Source: Enterococcus florum (GTDB lineage Bacteria; Bacillota; Bacilli; Lactobacillales; Enterococcaceae). Taken from it: a DNA stretch of 64,000 nt. A model generated the notes under the pieces. The model worked only from the letters and a program-made list of their open reading frames with translations, was not told the origin of the DNA and did no database searches. Positions 26,845 through 36,415 of this stretch are shown one piece after another. Position numbers and translations under genes: made by a program. Each line of letters begins with the position of its first letter. The first letter of the stretch is position 1. The stretch spans positions 1-64,000 of the forward strand of contig NZ_BJCC01000022.1 of assembly GCF_004309355.1 (NCBI RefSeq). Direction: 5' to 3'.

Positions 26845-27807
26845 ATGGAGGATATTTTGTCTGATCGTGACTTAGTCAGAGTGGCAACGATGTATTACAA
26901 AGAAGAGATGAAGCAATCGGATATCGCGAAGCAACTAGGCATCTCTAGGCAATTGGTTTCAAAATACTTAGTTGATGCCCGAGACAAAGGAATCGTTGAT
27001 ATCAATATTAACAGTTCCAGCGCGTACTCAGTTCAGTTGGAGTTACGCTTACAAAAGGCTTTTGGTCTCAAACGAGTGGCTGTATTGGATACTAGCTATT
27101 TAGAAAAACAGGAAATTGAAAAATTAATTGTTCAAACAGCCATTGCTACTTTTCGAAAGGATATTGCGAAAGCTCATAGCATCGGAGTATCTTGGGGGCG
27201 AGTTTTACGACGGTTAGTAGATGAATATCCTTATGTGAATCAGCCTGATTCAACGATCATTCCTTTAATTGGTGGGATGGGGTCTGATAAAGTGGAGGTT
27301 CACTCAAATCAGATTGCCCACGATTTATCTAGAAAAATGCGGGCAAAATGTAAGTACTTATACGTTCCAGCATTAGTTGATAGTAAAGATATGAGGGAAA
27401 GACTAGTTGAAAACGCAACGGTCAAAGATGTACTGGAAGATGGGAAAAACGTTGATTTTGCTATAGTAGGTATCGCCTCCCCATTTTCGAAAAGCAATAC
27501 AATGACTGAAATAGGGTATATTGGCCAAAAGGATATCGCTGATTTGTCAGAAGCCCATGTTATCGGTGATGTGAACTCGCGCTTTTTTGATGTTGAAGGA
27601 AACGAAGTGAGCTGTCGAATCAACGAAAATGTTATTGGAATCAATTTAGAGGATATTCGGAAGATAGATAAAGTTTGCGCTATTTGTTTTGAGGATGAAA
27701 AGATGGAAGTTTTGTATACAACAATTGCTTCCAAAATAATTAACTGTATCACATTGACGGATGTATTAGCGGAGTATTTACTGGATCGAAAGGCTAGGGT
27801 TAAGTGA
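26845..27807 (+). CDS. SorC-family regulator, polyol locus
   Basis: The 320-residue protein has an N-terminal helix-turn-helix (MKQSDIAKQLGISRQLVSKYLVDA) and a sugar-binding domain with IGVSWGRVLRRLVDEYP, LIGGMGSDKVEVHSN and VGIASPFSK. It is of the same family as the divergent regulator at 18487 and the next gene. GTAGGAGG lies 8 bases upstream of the ATG, directly after the PTS terminator. It probably binds a sugar phosphate made by this pathway. Confidence 0.87.
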   Translation: MEDILSDRDLVRVATMYYKEEMKQSDIAKQLGISRQLVSKYLVDARDKGIVDININSSSAYSVQLELRLQKAFGLKRVAVLDTSYLEKQEIEKLIVQTAIATFRKDIAKAHSIGVSWGRVLRRLVDEYPYVNQPDSTIIPLIGGMGSDKVEVHSNQIAHDLSRKMRAKCKYLYVPALVDSKDMRERLVENATVKDVLEDGKNVDFAIVGIASPFSKSNTMTEIGYIGQKDIADLSEAHVIGDVNSRFFDVEGNEVSCRINENVIGINLEDIRKIDKVCAICFEDEKMEVLYTTIASKIINCITLTDVLAEYLLDRKARVK

Positions 27808-27859
27808 GTAATAAATACAGAAATATAAAGGCTTTTTAGCACGAATAGGAGGGAAACAA

Positions 27860-28813
27860 ATGGCCCTATCTGATGATAAAAGGCTACTAGTAGAAATAGC
27901 CTCATTGTATTATGAACAGAGAAGAACGCAAGAAGAAATCGCTAAAAAAAAGAACATTAGCCGATCATTAGTATCAAAATTTTTAGCCAAGGCTAGAAAT
28001 GAAGGAATCATTGAGTTCACAATAAATGATCAATACGCTGGCCCATTTAGAGAGTTAGAAGAACAAATAAAAGAAAAATACAGCTTAGATGAAGCAGTCT
28101 GTGTGGAATCGACGGATCATAGTACACAAGTAAAGGTGCTGGGGATCGCTGCAGCTAGATATTTGTCGAGGATTTTAAAGCCAACGGATATCGTTGCTGT
28201 CTCTTCAGGAACTACTGTTTATGAAGCAGCTGAAAACTATTCTAAGCAACACCAATTACCAAACGTCAAATTCATACCATTGGTTGGAGGCTTGGGCACA
28301 GAACACCTTACGATCCAATCCAATCGTGTGTGTGAATTGCTGGCTTTCAAATCGGGTGGACGTTCGACAGAGCTGCATGCTCCGATCACATTGAACGATA
28401 GTGAAGCAAAAAAAATATTAATGAAACAGTCGTTCATAAAAAAGGTTCTTGATGAAGCTGAAAAGGCAAATGTAGCACTCGTTGGAATCGGTGGAACGCC
28501 AATCTATTCCACCTTGACTAACGCCTATTTGTCAGAAAAAATCCACAACGATCCAGCCTATTCAGAAGAAAAGATTTCCGGGGATATTTGTTACAATTTT
28601 ATTGACCATTCAGGAAAGGTAGCTAAATGTGCTTGGAATGACCGAGTAGTATCAATTGACTTAGATAAACTAAAAAGGATTCCCTGTCGTATTGGTGTTT
28701 CAGGAGGAAATGAGAAGATAAGCGGAATCAACGCAGCTTTAACAGGACAGTTGATTAATGTGTTGATTACTGATGAAAAAACAGGTAGAGGATTGTTAGG
28801 GACTTCACGCTGA
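27860..28813 (+). CDS. SorC-family regulator, second in tandem
   Basis: The 317-residue protein has a helix-turn-helix (RTQEEIAKKKNISRSLVSKFLAKA), then a sugar-binding domain with DIVAVSSGTTVYEAAENY, LVGGLGTEHLTIQSNRV and LVGIGGTPIYS. It lies 52 bases after its paralogue behind AGGAGG. Two same-strand SorC genes plus a divergent third in one locus is unusual. They may have different effectors or act as heteromers. The strong divergence between them argues against recent tandem duplication. Confidence 0.87.
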   Translation: MALSDDKRLLVEIASLYYEQRRTQEEIAKKKNISRSLVSKFLAKARNEGIIEFTINDQYAGPFRELEEQIKEKYSLDEAVCVESTDHSTQVKVLGIAAARYLSRILKPTDIVAVSSGTTVYEAAENYSKQHQLPNVKFIPLVGGLGTEHLTIQSNRVCELLAFKSGGRSTELHAPITLNDSEAKKILMKQSFIKKVLDEAEKANVALVGIGGTPIYSTLTNAYLSEKIHNDPAYSEEKISGDICYNFIDHSGKVAKCAWNDRVVSIDLDKLKRIPCRIGVSGGNEKISGINAALTGQLINVLITDEKTGRGLLGTSR

Positions 28814-28902
28814 TTACTTTTAAAATGAAGAAAGTTACTTACGTTTTAGGTAGTCTATTGTGATTTAACCTCTATTATAAAGATATATTATAATAATGCA
28901 GC

Positions 28903-28936
28903 TCAATCATCTGTATCGGTGATTGGGCTATTTTTT
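28903..28936 (+). terminator. Terminator, second copy of the DUF960-associated hairpin
   Basis: CAATCATC and GGTGATTG arms, then GGCTATTTTTT. Near-identical to the hairpins at 16933 and 54531. A TATTATAAAGATATATTATAATAATG stretch upstream could hold a promoter, making this either the end of the regulator transcript or a leader attenuator of DUF960. Confidence 0.8.
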
Positions 28937-28957
28937 GTCTAAAGGAGGAAGTAAAAA

Positions 28958-29266
28958 ATGTTTGATACACAAGGAAATCGTTACATCACGAGGGGAGTGT
29001 ATGAACAAGTACCAAAGGAAATGCAGCAACGTTGTTTTCAATTGATTGATGAGAAGGTGAAACAAGCGGATGTTCAGTTAGACTACCTACAGATATTCGA
29101 GTTCAATCGAGATGATCAGAGGGGGACGATCACGATTATCCATCGGCAGGAAGAACCTTTCTTTATTGATTATCACGAATGCCGAATAACGGAGGCTTTA
29201 ACAAATTTCCAAATAAAAAAACTGTGGGTGATTGATGAGACGATGTTGTTACCGGAAGAGTATTGA
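28958..29266 (+). CDS. DUF960 family protein, intact copy
   Basis: The 102-residue soluble protein follows AAAGGAGGAAG. It has the DUF960 layout: NRYITRGVYEQVP at the start, DYLQIFEF mid-protein, ITIIHRQEEPFF, and the end KKLWVIDETMLLPEEY. The function of DUF960 is not known. Two broken copies with the same upstream hairpin lie at 16989 and 54585, and every copy adjoins decayed DNA. The alpha-galactosidase wreck begins about 80 bases after this stop. Confidence 0.85.
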   Translation: MFDTQGNRYITRGVYEQVPKEMQQRCFQLIDEKVKQADVQLDYLQIFEFNRDDQRGTITIIHRQEEPFFIDYHECRITEALTNFQIKKLWVIDETMLLPEEY

Positions 29267-29347
29267 TCGCAGATAGTAAGCACAAGAGTAAGAAATCAGA
29301 GCAAGTGGAGTTCTGAAGGACGTAAAACAACGTAGCTGATCGAAAAG

Positions 29348-30825
29348 TTACAGCTAGAGCCCTCTTGGAAACCATCGGGAGTGGGGCTTGAAAAGTACGG
29401 ACAGGTTGGCTCAATGCCAGTGAGAGGATGGTTTCCTTATGTGGCCGTTCATGATCAGAATAAGGATGTTACTTGGTCAGTGAGTCTTGCTCATCCTGGT
29501 TCATGGCAGATCGAAGCATATCGTTTGGATGAAGATTTATGCCTTTCTGGAGGACTAGCGGATCGTGATTATGGGCATTGGGTCAAGGCAGTTCTTACAG
29601 GTACATTATTTACTTCGCCTAAAGCTTATATTACAGTCGCACGGGGGAATGAAGAACTAGCATCTCAATGACTAACAGAAGCAGTAGAAGAACCATTAAG
29701 AGAGAAAAGACATCCTAATGAGACCGAACTTGCTGTGCAGTTCAATGAATTTTGTACTTCTCGGGGTAGACCTACAGAAGCGTCAGTTTTGGAAAATTTG
29801 GATTCATTAAAAGGTAAGAATATCCAATATTATGTTATTGATGCGGGCTGGTATGCAAATCAGCACGGGTGGGAAAAAAGTCATGAAGACTGGCAATTTA
29901 ATCACGAACAGTTTCCCAACGGTCTAAAAACAGTCATTGAAGAAATTAAGAAAAACAATATGGTTCCTGGCATTTGGTTTGAAATTTAAACGGTTGGTAG
30001 TAAGTCCACCGCAAGTAAATTTTTGATCATTTACTAGCAAAAGATGGCTTTCCTCGAACTGTGGGTAGCAGGCGTTTTTGGAATATGCGTGATCCGTGGG
30101 TGAAGTGCTATTTGCAGGAGAAGGTGATTGATTTTCTTAAGGAGCACGACATTGGCTATCTAAAAATTGATTACAATGAAAATTTTGGGATTGGTTTTGA
30201 TGGCGCTGCTTCCTTTGGAGAAGAAAATCGGCAGCAATTAGAAGCCAGCCAAAGTTTTATTCAAGAGATTCATAGACAACTACCGAGTTTAGTCATTGAA
30301 AACTGTTCCTCAGGTGGGCATCGTTTGTAATACTCGATGATGCAGTTGACAGATCTTTCTAGCTTTTCTGATGCTCATGAAGCCACTTGTATACCCATTA
30401 TTGCTGCAAACTTACATCATCTTATGCTTCCTCGACAGAGTTTGATTTGGGCAATCATCGGAAAACAGGATTCAGTGCACCGACTGTATTATTCAATGAT
30501 TAGTACCTTTTTAGGAAGAATGTGTTTGTCTGGAGATATTAATGATTTAACTCAGATTCAATGGGACGTAATCAATAATTGTCGAGACTTTTATGAGCAA
30601 TGCAAAATTTTAATCAAACATGGAAGAACGAAAATTTATCGCGACGAAATTCTTTCTTATCGTGAACCGAATGGATGTCAGATTGTCTTCCGTTTTAACA
30701 AAGGCGAAGCATTAGTTGTTATCCATAATTTTGACAAAAAAGAGGTTGAAATTCCTTTTAGCATGGGCAATATATTGTATGCCTGTGGCATCGAGGAGCA
30801 AATGATTTCGATAAAACAGAATTAA
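29348..30825 (+). pseudogene. Ruined GH36-type alpha-galactosidase
   Basis: Four open pieces line up as one GH36-like protein. They include KYGQVGSMPVRGWFPYVAVH, YYVIDAGWYANQ, MVPGIWFE, GYLKIDYNENFG (nucleophile Asp region) and ENCSSGGHR. The breaks are in-frame stops at 29669-29671, 29987-29989 and 30328-30330, a frameshift near 30015-30025, and loss of the N-terminal domain. The gene is therefore dead. It belongs to another GH36 branch than the intact gene at 42534. The nonsense changes (for example HRL-stop-YSMMQ) look like point mutations, not insertions. Confidence 0.85.
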
Positions 30826-30902
30826 ATAAGTGTCGAATAGTATTTCCTCAAAAGCTCATGGTATGTGCGCTGTTAGTGGATTTAGAATAGTTCGACAGAT
30901 AA

Positions 30903-30918
30903 TGGCACAGAATTTGCT
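30903..30918 (+). promoter_or_regulatory. Sigma-54 promoter of kduI-kduD
   Basis: TGGCACAGAATTTGCT matches the -24/-12 consensus exactly (TGGCAC-N5-TTGCT). TTCGACAG lies 5 bases upstream at 30891-30898, as it does at 39093-39100 ahead of the third sigma-54 promoter. A further TGTCGA at 30831 may be a distal activator half-site. Confidence 0.85.
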
Positions 30919-30950
30919 TAATTATCAGTGAACGATAAAAAAGGAGTGTT

Positions 30951-31799
30951 ATGAGAATGCAAAAGATTGAAACACGATATACTCACAGTCCAGAGGATAT
31001 CAAACACTATTCGACAGAAGAATTGCGTCGAGAATTTCTAGTTGAGAAAGTTTTTGTGCCTGGGGAAATTACTTTGACCTATACTCACAATGATCGAATG
31101 ATCTTTGGTGGTGTCACACCAACGACTGAGGCATTAGAGATTGTTCTAACTTCTGAATTGGGAGTTGACTACTTTTTAGAACGTCGCGAATTAGGCGTCA
31201 TTAACATTGGTGGAACGGGAACGATAGAGATTGATGGAAAAAAAGAATCTATGAAAAAACAGGATGGTTACTACATTGGAAAAGAAACCAAACAAGTAAT
31301 ATTCTCTTCTGATGACCCTGAGCAACCTGCAAAATTTTATATTAGTTGTGTACCGGCTCATAAAAAATACCCAAATGTGAAGATTAGTATTGATCAGATT
31401 CAACCAATGGAAACTGGTAATGGGGATACTTTGAATGAACGAAAGATCTATCAGTATATTCATCCAAATGTTTGTGAAAGTTGTCAATTGCAAATGGGCT
31501 ATACGATATTGGAGCCTGGAAGCGCTTGGAATACGATGCCTTGTCATACGCATGAGCGTCGGATGGAAGCCTATGTATATTTTGATTATGCAAATGAAGA
31601 TACTCGCGTTTTCCATATGATGGGAAAACCTGATGAAACGAAGCATTTAGTTGTGGATCAGGAACAGGCAGTTATTTCACCAAGCTGGTCGATTCATTCA
31701 GGTATTGGAACTAGTAATTACTCGTTTATTTGGGCAATGTGTGGTGAAAATATCACTTATACAGATATGGATATGGTTGCAATGGAAGAGTTGAAATAG
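30951..31799 (+). CDS. kduI: 5-keto-4-deoxyuronate (DKI) isomerase
   Basis: The 282-residue cupin protein shows KduI signatures: ETRYTHSPEDIKHYSTEELRREFL at the start, VINIGGTGTIEIDG, and the zinc-site region MPCHTHERRMEAYVYFD with its two His and Glu. WSIHSGIGTSNYSFIWAM supplies a later His. It converts 5-keto-4-deoxyuronate from unsaturated uronic acids to 3-deoxy-D-glycero-2,5-hexodiulosonate. An internal ATG at 30957 has better spacing from AAGGAG and could be the true start. It is the first gene under a sigma-54 promoter, followed 21 bases later by kduD. Confidence 0.93.
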   Translation: MRMQKIETRYTHSPEDIKHYSTEELRREFLVEKVFVPGEITLTYTHNDRMIFGGVTPTTEALEIVLTSELGVDYFLERRELGVINIGGTGTIEIDGKKESMKKQDGYYIGKETKQVIFSSDDPEQPAKFYISCVPAHKKYPNVKISIDQIQPMETGNGDTLNERKIYQYIHPNVCESCQLQMGYTILEPGSAWNTMPCHTHERRMEAYVYFDYANEDTRVFHMMGKPDETKHLVVDQEQAVISPSWSIHSGIGTSNYSFIWAMCGENITYTDMDMVAMEELK

Positions 31800-31820
31800 A
31801 AAGAGAAATGAGGGAATAAA

Positions 31821-32627
31821 ATGGAATTTGATATGGATATGTTTCGTTTAGATGGAAAAATTGCTTTAGTAACAGGTGCTGTTTATGGTATCGGCTTTGA
31901 AATCGCAAAATCATTAGCAGCAGCAGGAGCAACAATTGTTTTCAATAATTTAGATCAAGAGTCAGTGGACAAAGGAATCAAGAATTATCAAGCTGAGGGA
32001 ATTACAGCTCATGGTTATGTGTGTGATGTGGCAAATGAGGAAGCTGTTGTCGAGATGGTGAAACAGATTGAGGCAGAAGTTGGTATTATTGATATCTTAG
32101 TAAATAATGCAGGAATAATCAAACGAATTCCAATGTTGGAGATGTCAGCGCAAGATTTCCGTCAAGTAGTGGATGTAGATTTGAATGCACCATTTATTGT
32201 GTCGAAAGCTGTTTTGCCTTCAATGATTAAGAAAGGTCATGGGAAAATTATCAATATTTGTTCAATGATGAGTGAGTTAGGTCGGGAAACTGTTGCAGGT
32301 TACGCAGCAGCAAAAGGCGGGTTGAAAATGCTGACAAAAAACATTTGTTCAGAGTTTGGTGAAGCAAATATTCAATGTAATGGAATTGGACCTGGTTATA
32401 TCGCAACACCACAAACGGCTCCTTTAAGAGAACGTCAAGCTGACGGATCTCGCCACCCCTTCGATCAATTTATCGTGTCAAAAACACCTGCGGCACGTTG
32501 GGGAGAAACTGAAGATTTAGCAGGTCCAGCGGTCTTTCTTGCTTCGCAAGCTTCTGACTTTGTTAACGGGCATATTCTGTATGTGGATGGCGGCATATTA
32601 GCATATATCGGGAAACAACCAGAATAG
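31821..32627 (+). CDS. kduD: 2-deoxy-D-gluconate 3-dehydrogenase-type SDR (KduD)
   Basis: The 268-residue short-chain dehydrogenase has the cofactor motif TGAVYGIG near residue 16 (Val-Tyr where many have Gly-Ser). It also has NNAGI, the catalytic Ser in NICSMMSEL, and YAAAK (Tyr-x3-Lys). It reduces 3-deoxy-2,5-hexodiulosonate to 2-keto-3-deoxygluconate (KDG), using the KduI product. A terminator follows its stop. Directional pairing with kduI leaves little doubt about the pathway. Confidence 0.92.
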   Translation: MEFDMDMFRLDGKIALVTGAVYGIGFEIAKSLAAAGATIVFNNLDQESVDKGIKNYQAEGITAHGYVCDVANEEAVVEMVKQIEAEVGIIDILVNNAGIIKRIPMLEMSAQDFRQVVDVDLNAPFIVSKAVLPSMIKKGHGKIINICSMMSELGRETVAGYAAAKGGLKMLTKNICSEFGEANIQCNGIGPGYIATPQTAPLRERQADGSRHPFDQFIVSKTPAARWGETEDLAGPAVFLASQASDFVNGHILYVDGGILAYIGKQPE

Positions 32628-32634
32628 AATAGTT

Positions 32635-32673
32635 GGAGCGGCCTCGATCAGTTGAGAGCTGCTCCTTTTTGCA
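32635..32673 (+). terminator. Terminator after kduD
   Basis: GGAGCGGCCTC and GAGAGCTGCTCC form an imperfect stem followed by TTTTTGC. Just downstream are TCGACAC (32680-32686) and GTGTCGA (32707-32713), an inverted pair like the TCGACA motif near the sigma-54 promoters. Confidence 0.8.
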
Positions 32674-32779
32674 CTGTTTTCGACACAAAATAGAATTTGT
32701 GTAGAAGTGTCGATGATTATTGATTATACTAAATTTAGAGAACATATATGTCCATTAACAAATGTTAGGATGTGTTTTG

Positions 32780-35521
32780 ATGTCAAAGAAAAAAGTATTG
32801 GAGCTGTTACACACCAATACAGAAATGGTGGATAAAATTGCAGCAGCTGACCAATTAACAGCTGAAGGAATTTCTGAAATAGTTGGTATTCAACGCAATA
32901 CGACCAGCCAGTATTTGAATGAGTTTGTCAAAGAAGGCTTAGCGATCAAAGTGAAAAGCCGTCCAGCCTTGTTTTATCATAAAGCAGTTTTTGAACAACG
33001 TTTTTTTGAACCTAATTTGACTGTCTATGATAGTTTTACACAGTTGTTGGAGGAAAAACGCAGTAATGATAATAAAAATAGCGAAGTTTTTTCCTCTGTA
33101 ATTGGCGCACATTCTAGCCTACAAATGGTGATCGACCAAATCAAGGCTTCTGTATACTACCCAGGAACCGGACTGCCCATCATGTTTCATGGCGATACTG
33201 GAGTTGGGAAAAGCCTGCTAGCGCAAAAAACCTATGAATTTTGTGTCGAACAAGGTTTGGTGGAGCAGGATGCACCGTATTTAGAATTGAACTGTGCGCA
33301 ATATTATCATAACGAAGAATTATTGAGCAGTATTCTATTTGGTTATAAAAAAGGAGCATTTACAGGTGCGGAAGAGAATCAGATCGGTTTGCTGGAATCC
33401 GCAGATCAAGGTGTTCTATTTTTAGATGAGTGTCATCGTCTATCGCCTGAAAGTCAGGAAAAGCTGTTCACCTTTATTGATAACCAAACGTTTTCTCGCA
33501 TGGGAGAAAACAATAAGCTCCGTAAATCCAAGGTACGATTGATTTTTGCCACGACGGAGGATATTCAAGATAATTTTTTACGAACCTTTGTCCGAAGAAT
33601 TCCGATCACCATCAATATTCCTTCACTGCAGGAGCGAACAAATCAAGAAATCTCAGAGTACATCTATACCTTTTTGATTCAGGAGAGTATCAAATTTAAC
33701 AAAGAGATTGTCGTGACACCTTGGGTCTTGAATCGTCTGATGTCTTTGAATTATCGAGACAATGTTGGAGAACTTAAAAATTTGATCAAGATCATTTGTG
33801 CTGGCGCTTATGGCCGCCAAACGAATCAAGCGCAAGTAATGATCAGTGCAGAGTCTCTGGAAGAAAGTTTGATGTCTCGCTTCTTATCCTTAAAGGAAAT
33901 CGACAATATTGAGGATAGCGATCTGTTAATTTCTCCGGATAGCAAGATTACCGATTTTATTCATACCGATACGATTGAAAGTCTCATGATTAATGGCATA
34001 TTCAAGGTATTTGAGAAGCTGTTTCAACAATATCAAGCAGAAGAAGTGACGGAGGACTACTTGGTTCAACAATTATCAAGAGAAGCGACGACGGTTGTTG
34101 AAATGCTGGTCTATGAGGACAATGAAGAAAAAAATACGCTGAAGCTGCTTAGAAATACGGTAAAGGAATTAGTGAATTTCCTAGAATCCAGTTTTTTTAT
34201 CAAAATGCGAGGCAATTCAATTGTTGCGTTAACCAGCTATTTGTATAAAAGAAGTAGCTTCATTTTAGATGTGCCCAAGTTGAGCCAGAAGCAGCTAGAG
34301 GAGATCAAAGAATTTATTTCCATCAATCTTTTGATGGAATCCAAGCTTTTAAACGCACTGCTAGAATTAGTCGAATCAAAATTAGATGTAACGCTAACGG
34401 ATTCTGAAAAAGTCCTGCTGACCTTCTATTTAAAAGGACTAGACTTAGAGGTCAAAAAACCAGAAATTCGTGGAGTTATTTTAGCACACGGTTTTTCTAC
34501 CGCCAGCAGTATCGCGGATGTGGTCAATCGTTTTATGGATGAGCACCTGTTTGATGCCTTTGATATGCCCTTTAATGTTTCTTTGGAAAAGGTGAAGGAG
34601 TATATGAATCATTATATTAAAAGTAATGATTGTTCAAAAGGGCTGGTCATATTAGTGGATATGGGTTCGCTGATGTTTTTGGCAGACAGCTTGGAGCAAT
34701 TATCTGGGCCATTATTGATTATGAATAATGTGACGACGCAGCAAGCGTTATTTGTGGGAGAAATGCTAAAGAAAAAGACAGATCTGGAAATAATCGCTGA
34801 AAAAATCTCTACTAACATGCCGTTTGACTATAAAATGACCTATCCATTAAAGGAAAAAGAGCTGATGATCGTTACTGTTTGCCAGACGGGACTAGGTGCT
34901 GCACAGCAGTTAAAAGAATTTTTACAGTCAAGTATTCCAAAGGAAACAGGCTTTCAGGTGGAGGCTGTGGATTATCACTATTTAAAAAAATACGGACAAG
35001 AGAATTCCTTATTCAAACTATATGAAGTCCAAGGAATTGTCGGCACAGCTGATCCAGGTGTACCTGGAATTCCCTATGTTGCTTTAGAAGATTTGATTTC
35101 GGGTAATGGACAGGAAATTATCGATAAAATTTTTGCTGAAATTAAAGACGAGGAAATCAGAAAGACGATCAATAATAATTTGGTACGTAATCTGTCCATT
35201 GAACGCTTGATTTCGGCAGTAACGATTTTGGATGTTAAACGTGTCATCGCTTATATCGATGAAGTGATCGACCGTTTTGAACGGCACGCAAAATTTACCC
35301 TGACCAATAGCAAAAAGGCTATTTTGTATGTTCATATTGCTGGCCTAGTGGAGCGTTTGATTCGTAATCAAGAGGTGACACATTATAGCGGTGAGATACG
35401 TCCGCAGAACCGCAAATTGATGATCCTGTCAGAATCGTTAGAGATTTTAGAATCTGCCTACAATATTGAGATCAGTGAATATGAGTTGAATTATTTGTAT
35501 GACATAATTTTTGATTGTTAA
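32780..35521 (+). CDS. LevR-type sigma-54 activator with PRD and PTS-like domains, copy 1
   Basis: The start at 32780 (MSKKKVLELL) is favoured over an ATG 18 bases earlier because of AGGA spacing. The 913-residue protein has a winged helix near 1-65. An AAA+ domain covers about 85-330, with GDTGVGKS, GYKKGAFTGAEE (the sigma-54-contacting GAFTGA loop) and GVLFLDECHRL. A first PRD follows (about 470-560), then an EIIA(Man)-like domain (VILAHGFSTASS), an EIIB-like domain (VTVCQTGLGAAQQ) and a C-terminal PRD (YVHIAGLVERL). Such proteins activate mannose-family PTS operons under phosphorylation control. It likely drives the promoters at 30903, 36789 and 39106. Confidence 0.9.
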   Translation: MSKKKVLELLHTNTEMVDKIAAADQLTAEGISEIVGIQRNTTSQYLNEFVKEGLAIKVKSRPALFYHKAVFEQRFFEPNLTVYDSFTQLLEEKRSNDNKNSEVFSSVIGAHSSLQMVIDQIKASVYYPGTGLPIMFHGDTGVGKSLLAQKTYEFCVEQGLVEQDAPYLELNCAQYYHNEELLSSILFGYKKGAFTGAEENQIGLLESADQGVLFLDECHRLSPESQEKLFTFIDNQTFSRMGENNKLRKSKVRLIFATTEDIQDNFLRTFVRRIPITINIPSLQERTNQEISEYIYTFLIQESIKFNKEIVVTPWVLNRLMSLNYRDNVGELKNLIKIICAGAYGRQTNQAQVMISAESLEESLMSRFLSLKEIDNIEDSDLLISPDSKITDFIHTDTIESLMINGIFKVFEKLFQQYQAEEVTEDYLVQQLSREATTVVEMLVYEDNEEKNTLKLLRNTVKELVNFLESSFFIKMRGNSIVALTSYLYKRSSFILDVPKLSQKQLEEIKEFISINLLMESKLLNALLELVESKLDVTLTDSEKVLLTFYLKGLDLEVKKPEIRGVILAHGFSTASSIADVVNRFMDEHLFDAFDMPFNVSLEKVKEYMNHYIKSNDCSKGLVILVDMGSLMFLADSLEQLSGPLLIMNNVTTQQALFVGEMLKKKTDLEIIAEKISTNMPFDYKMTYPLKEKELMIVTVCQTGLGAAQQLKEFLQSSIPKETGFQVEAVDYHYLKKYGQENSLFKLYEVQGIVGTADPGVPGIPYVALEDLISGNGQEIIDKIFAEIKDEEIRKTINNNLVRNLSIERLISAVTILDVKRVIAYIDEVIDRFERHAKFTLTNSKKAILYVHIAGLVERLIRNQEVTHYSGEIRPQNRKLMILSESLEILESAYNIEISEYELNYLYDIIFDC

Positions 35522-35544
35522 AAGTTTTACGCAGGAGGTATCAA

Positions 35545-36351
35545 ATGAAATTAGCCGCAATTGATTTAGATGGAACATTATTAAATAGCCAGCATCAGTT
35601 ACTAGAGGTAAATACCCAAGCGTTAAGGCAGGCACAAGCACAAGGCATTCAGCTGGTTCTTGCGACGGGGAGAAGTGTTGTTTCAGCCGTGGATATACTG
35701 GAGCAAATGGAATTAGAGGGCTTTATCCTCGCCCTGAATGGCACATTTATCGCGCAAAAAACGAGTGCAGGGGTAAAAATGCTTCGCAGCTTTCAGCTAG
35801 AACAATCAGACGTGAAAAAAGCTTTTGCCCTGGCACAAGAGGAAAAGATCACCTTTATCGCCAGCAATCAATTGGGCAGTGATCGAGTTGTAATGGATGA
35901 TCCAGAAGAGCTTGTCCAAGAATTTCTGATGAAGCGTGCTGACCTGAGATGCTTCACAGCGAACGAAATGCAAGAAAAAATTGATGATTCCAGTAATCAC
36001 TATTTGAAACTAGCGTTTACGAATCGAAATCGGAAAAAGCTGTTGAGCTTAAAGCAACGTCTGGAAAATGCGGGACTGCCTACTATTTTTTCGGATACAC
36101 ATTATATTGAATACGTTCCTCAAGGAGTCAATAAAGGAACCGCCCTGCAATTTCTATGCGAAAAATTAGGAATCCCGTTAAGCGAGACCCTTGCAATCGG
36201 TGACCAAGAAAATGACATAGAGCTGTTGCAAATAAGCGGCAGAGGGATTGCGATGGGAAATGCGCAAGAGCATGTGAAAGCGGTAGCGGATCAGGTAACA
36301 GTAACCAATGACCAGGCAGGGGTAGCAAAGGCGCTGCTGCGCTATTTATAA
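35545..36351 (+). CDS. Cof-type HAD-superfamily phosphatase
   Basis: AGGAGG selects the ATG at 35545. The 268-residue protein has the HAD motifs: I with DLDGTLL (nucleophile Asp), II in LATGRS, III Lys in GVNKGTALQ, and IV with AIGDQENDIELL. The large cap between motifs II and III is the Cof type. These enzymes dephosphorylate sugar phosphates with loose specificity. It directly follows the activator gene, 24 bases after its stop, so it is probably co-transcribed and may serve to detoxify a sugar phosphate. Confidence 0.9.
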   Translation: MKLAAIDLDGTLLNSQHQLLEVNTQALRQAQAQGIQLVLATGRSVVSAVDILEQMELEGFILALNGTFIAQKTSAGVKMLRSFQLEQSDVKKAFALAQEEKITFIASNQLGSDRVVMDDPEELVQEFLMKRADLRCFTANEMQEKIDDSSNHYLKLAFTNRNRKKLLSLKQRLENAGLPTIFSDTHYIEYVPQGVNKGTALQFLCEKLGIPLSETLAIGDQENDIELLQISGRGIAMGNAQEHVKAVADQVTVTNDQAGVAKALLRYL

Positions 36352-36415
36352 GCTATAAGAAAAGTATGAGATTTTAGCATGAATAAGTCGCTTTATAGCA
36401 GGTAGATTCATGTCT

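Noticed and set aside
27309-27905. 198-codon minus-strand frame opposite the SorC gene
   Set aside because: Its composition mirrors the sense gene, and it lacks a ribosome site and known motifs.
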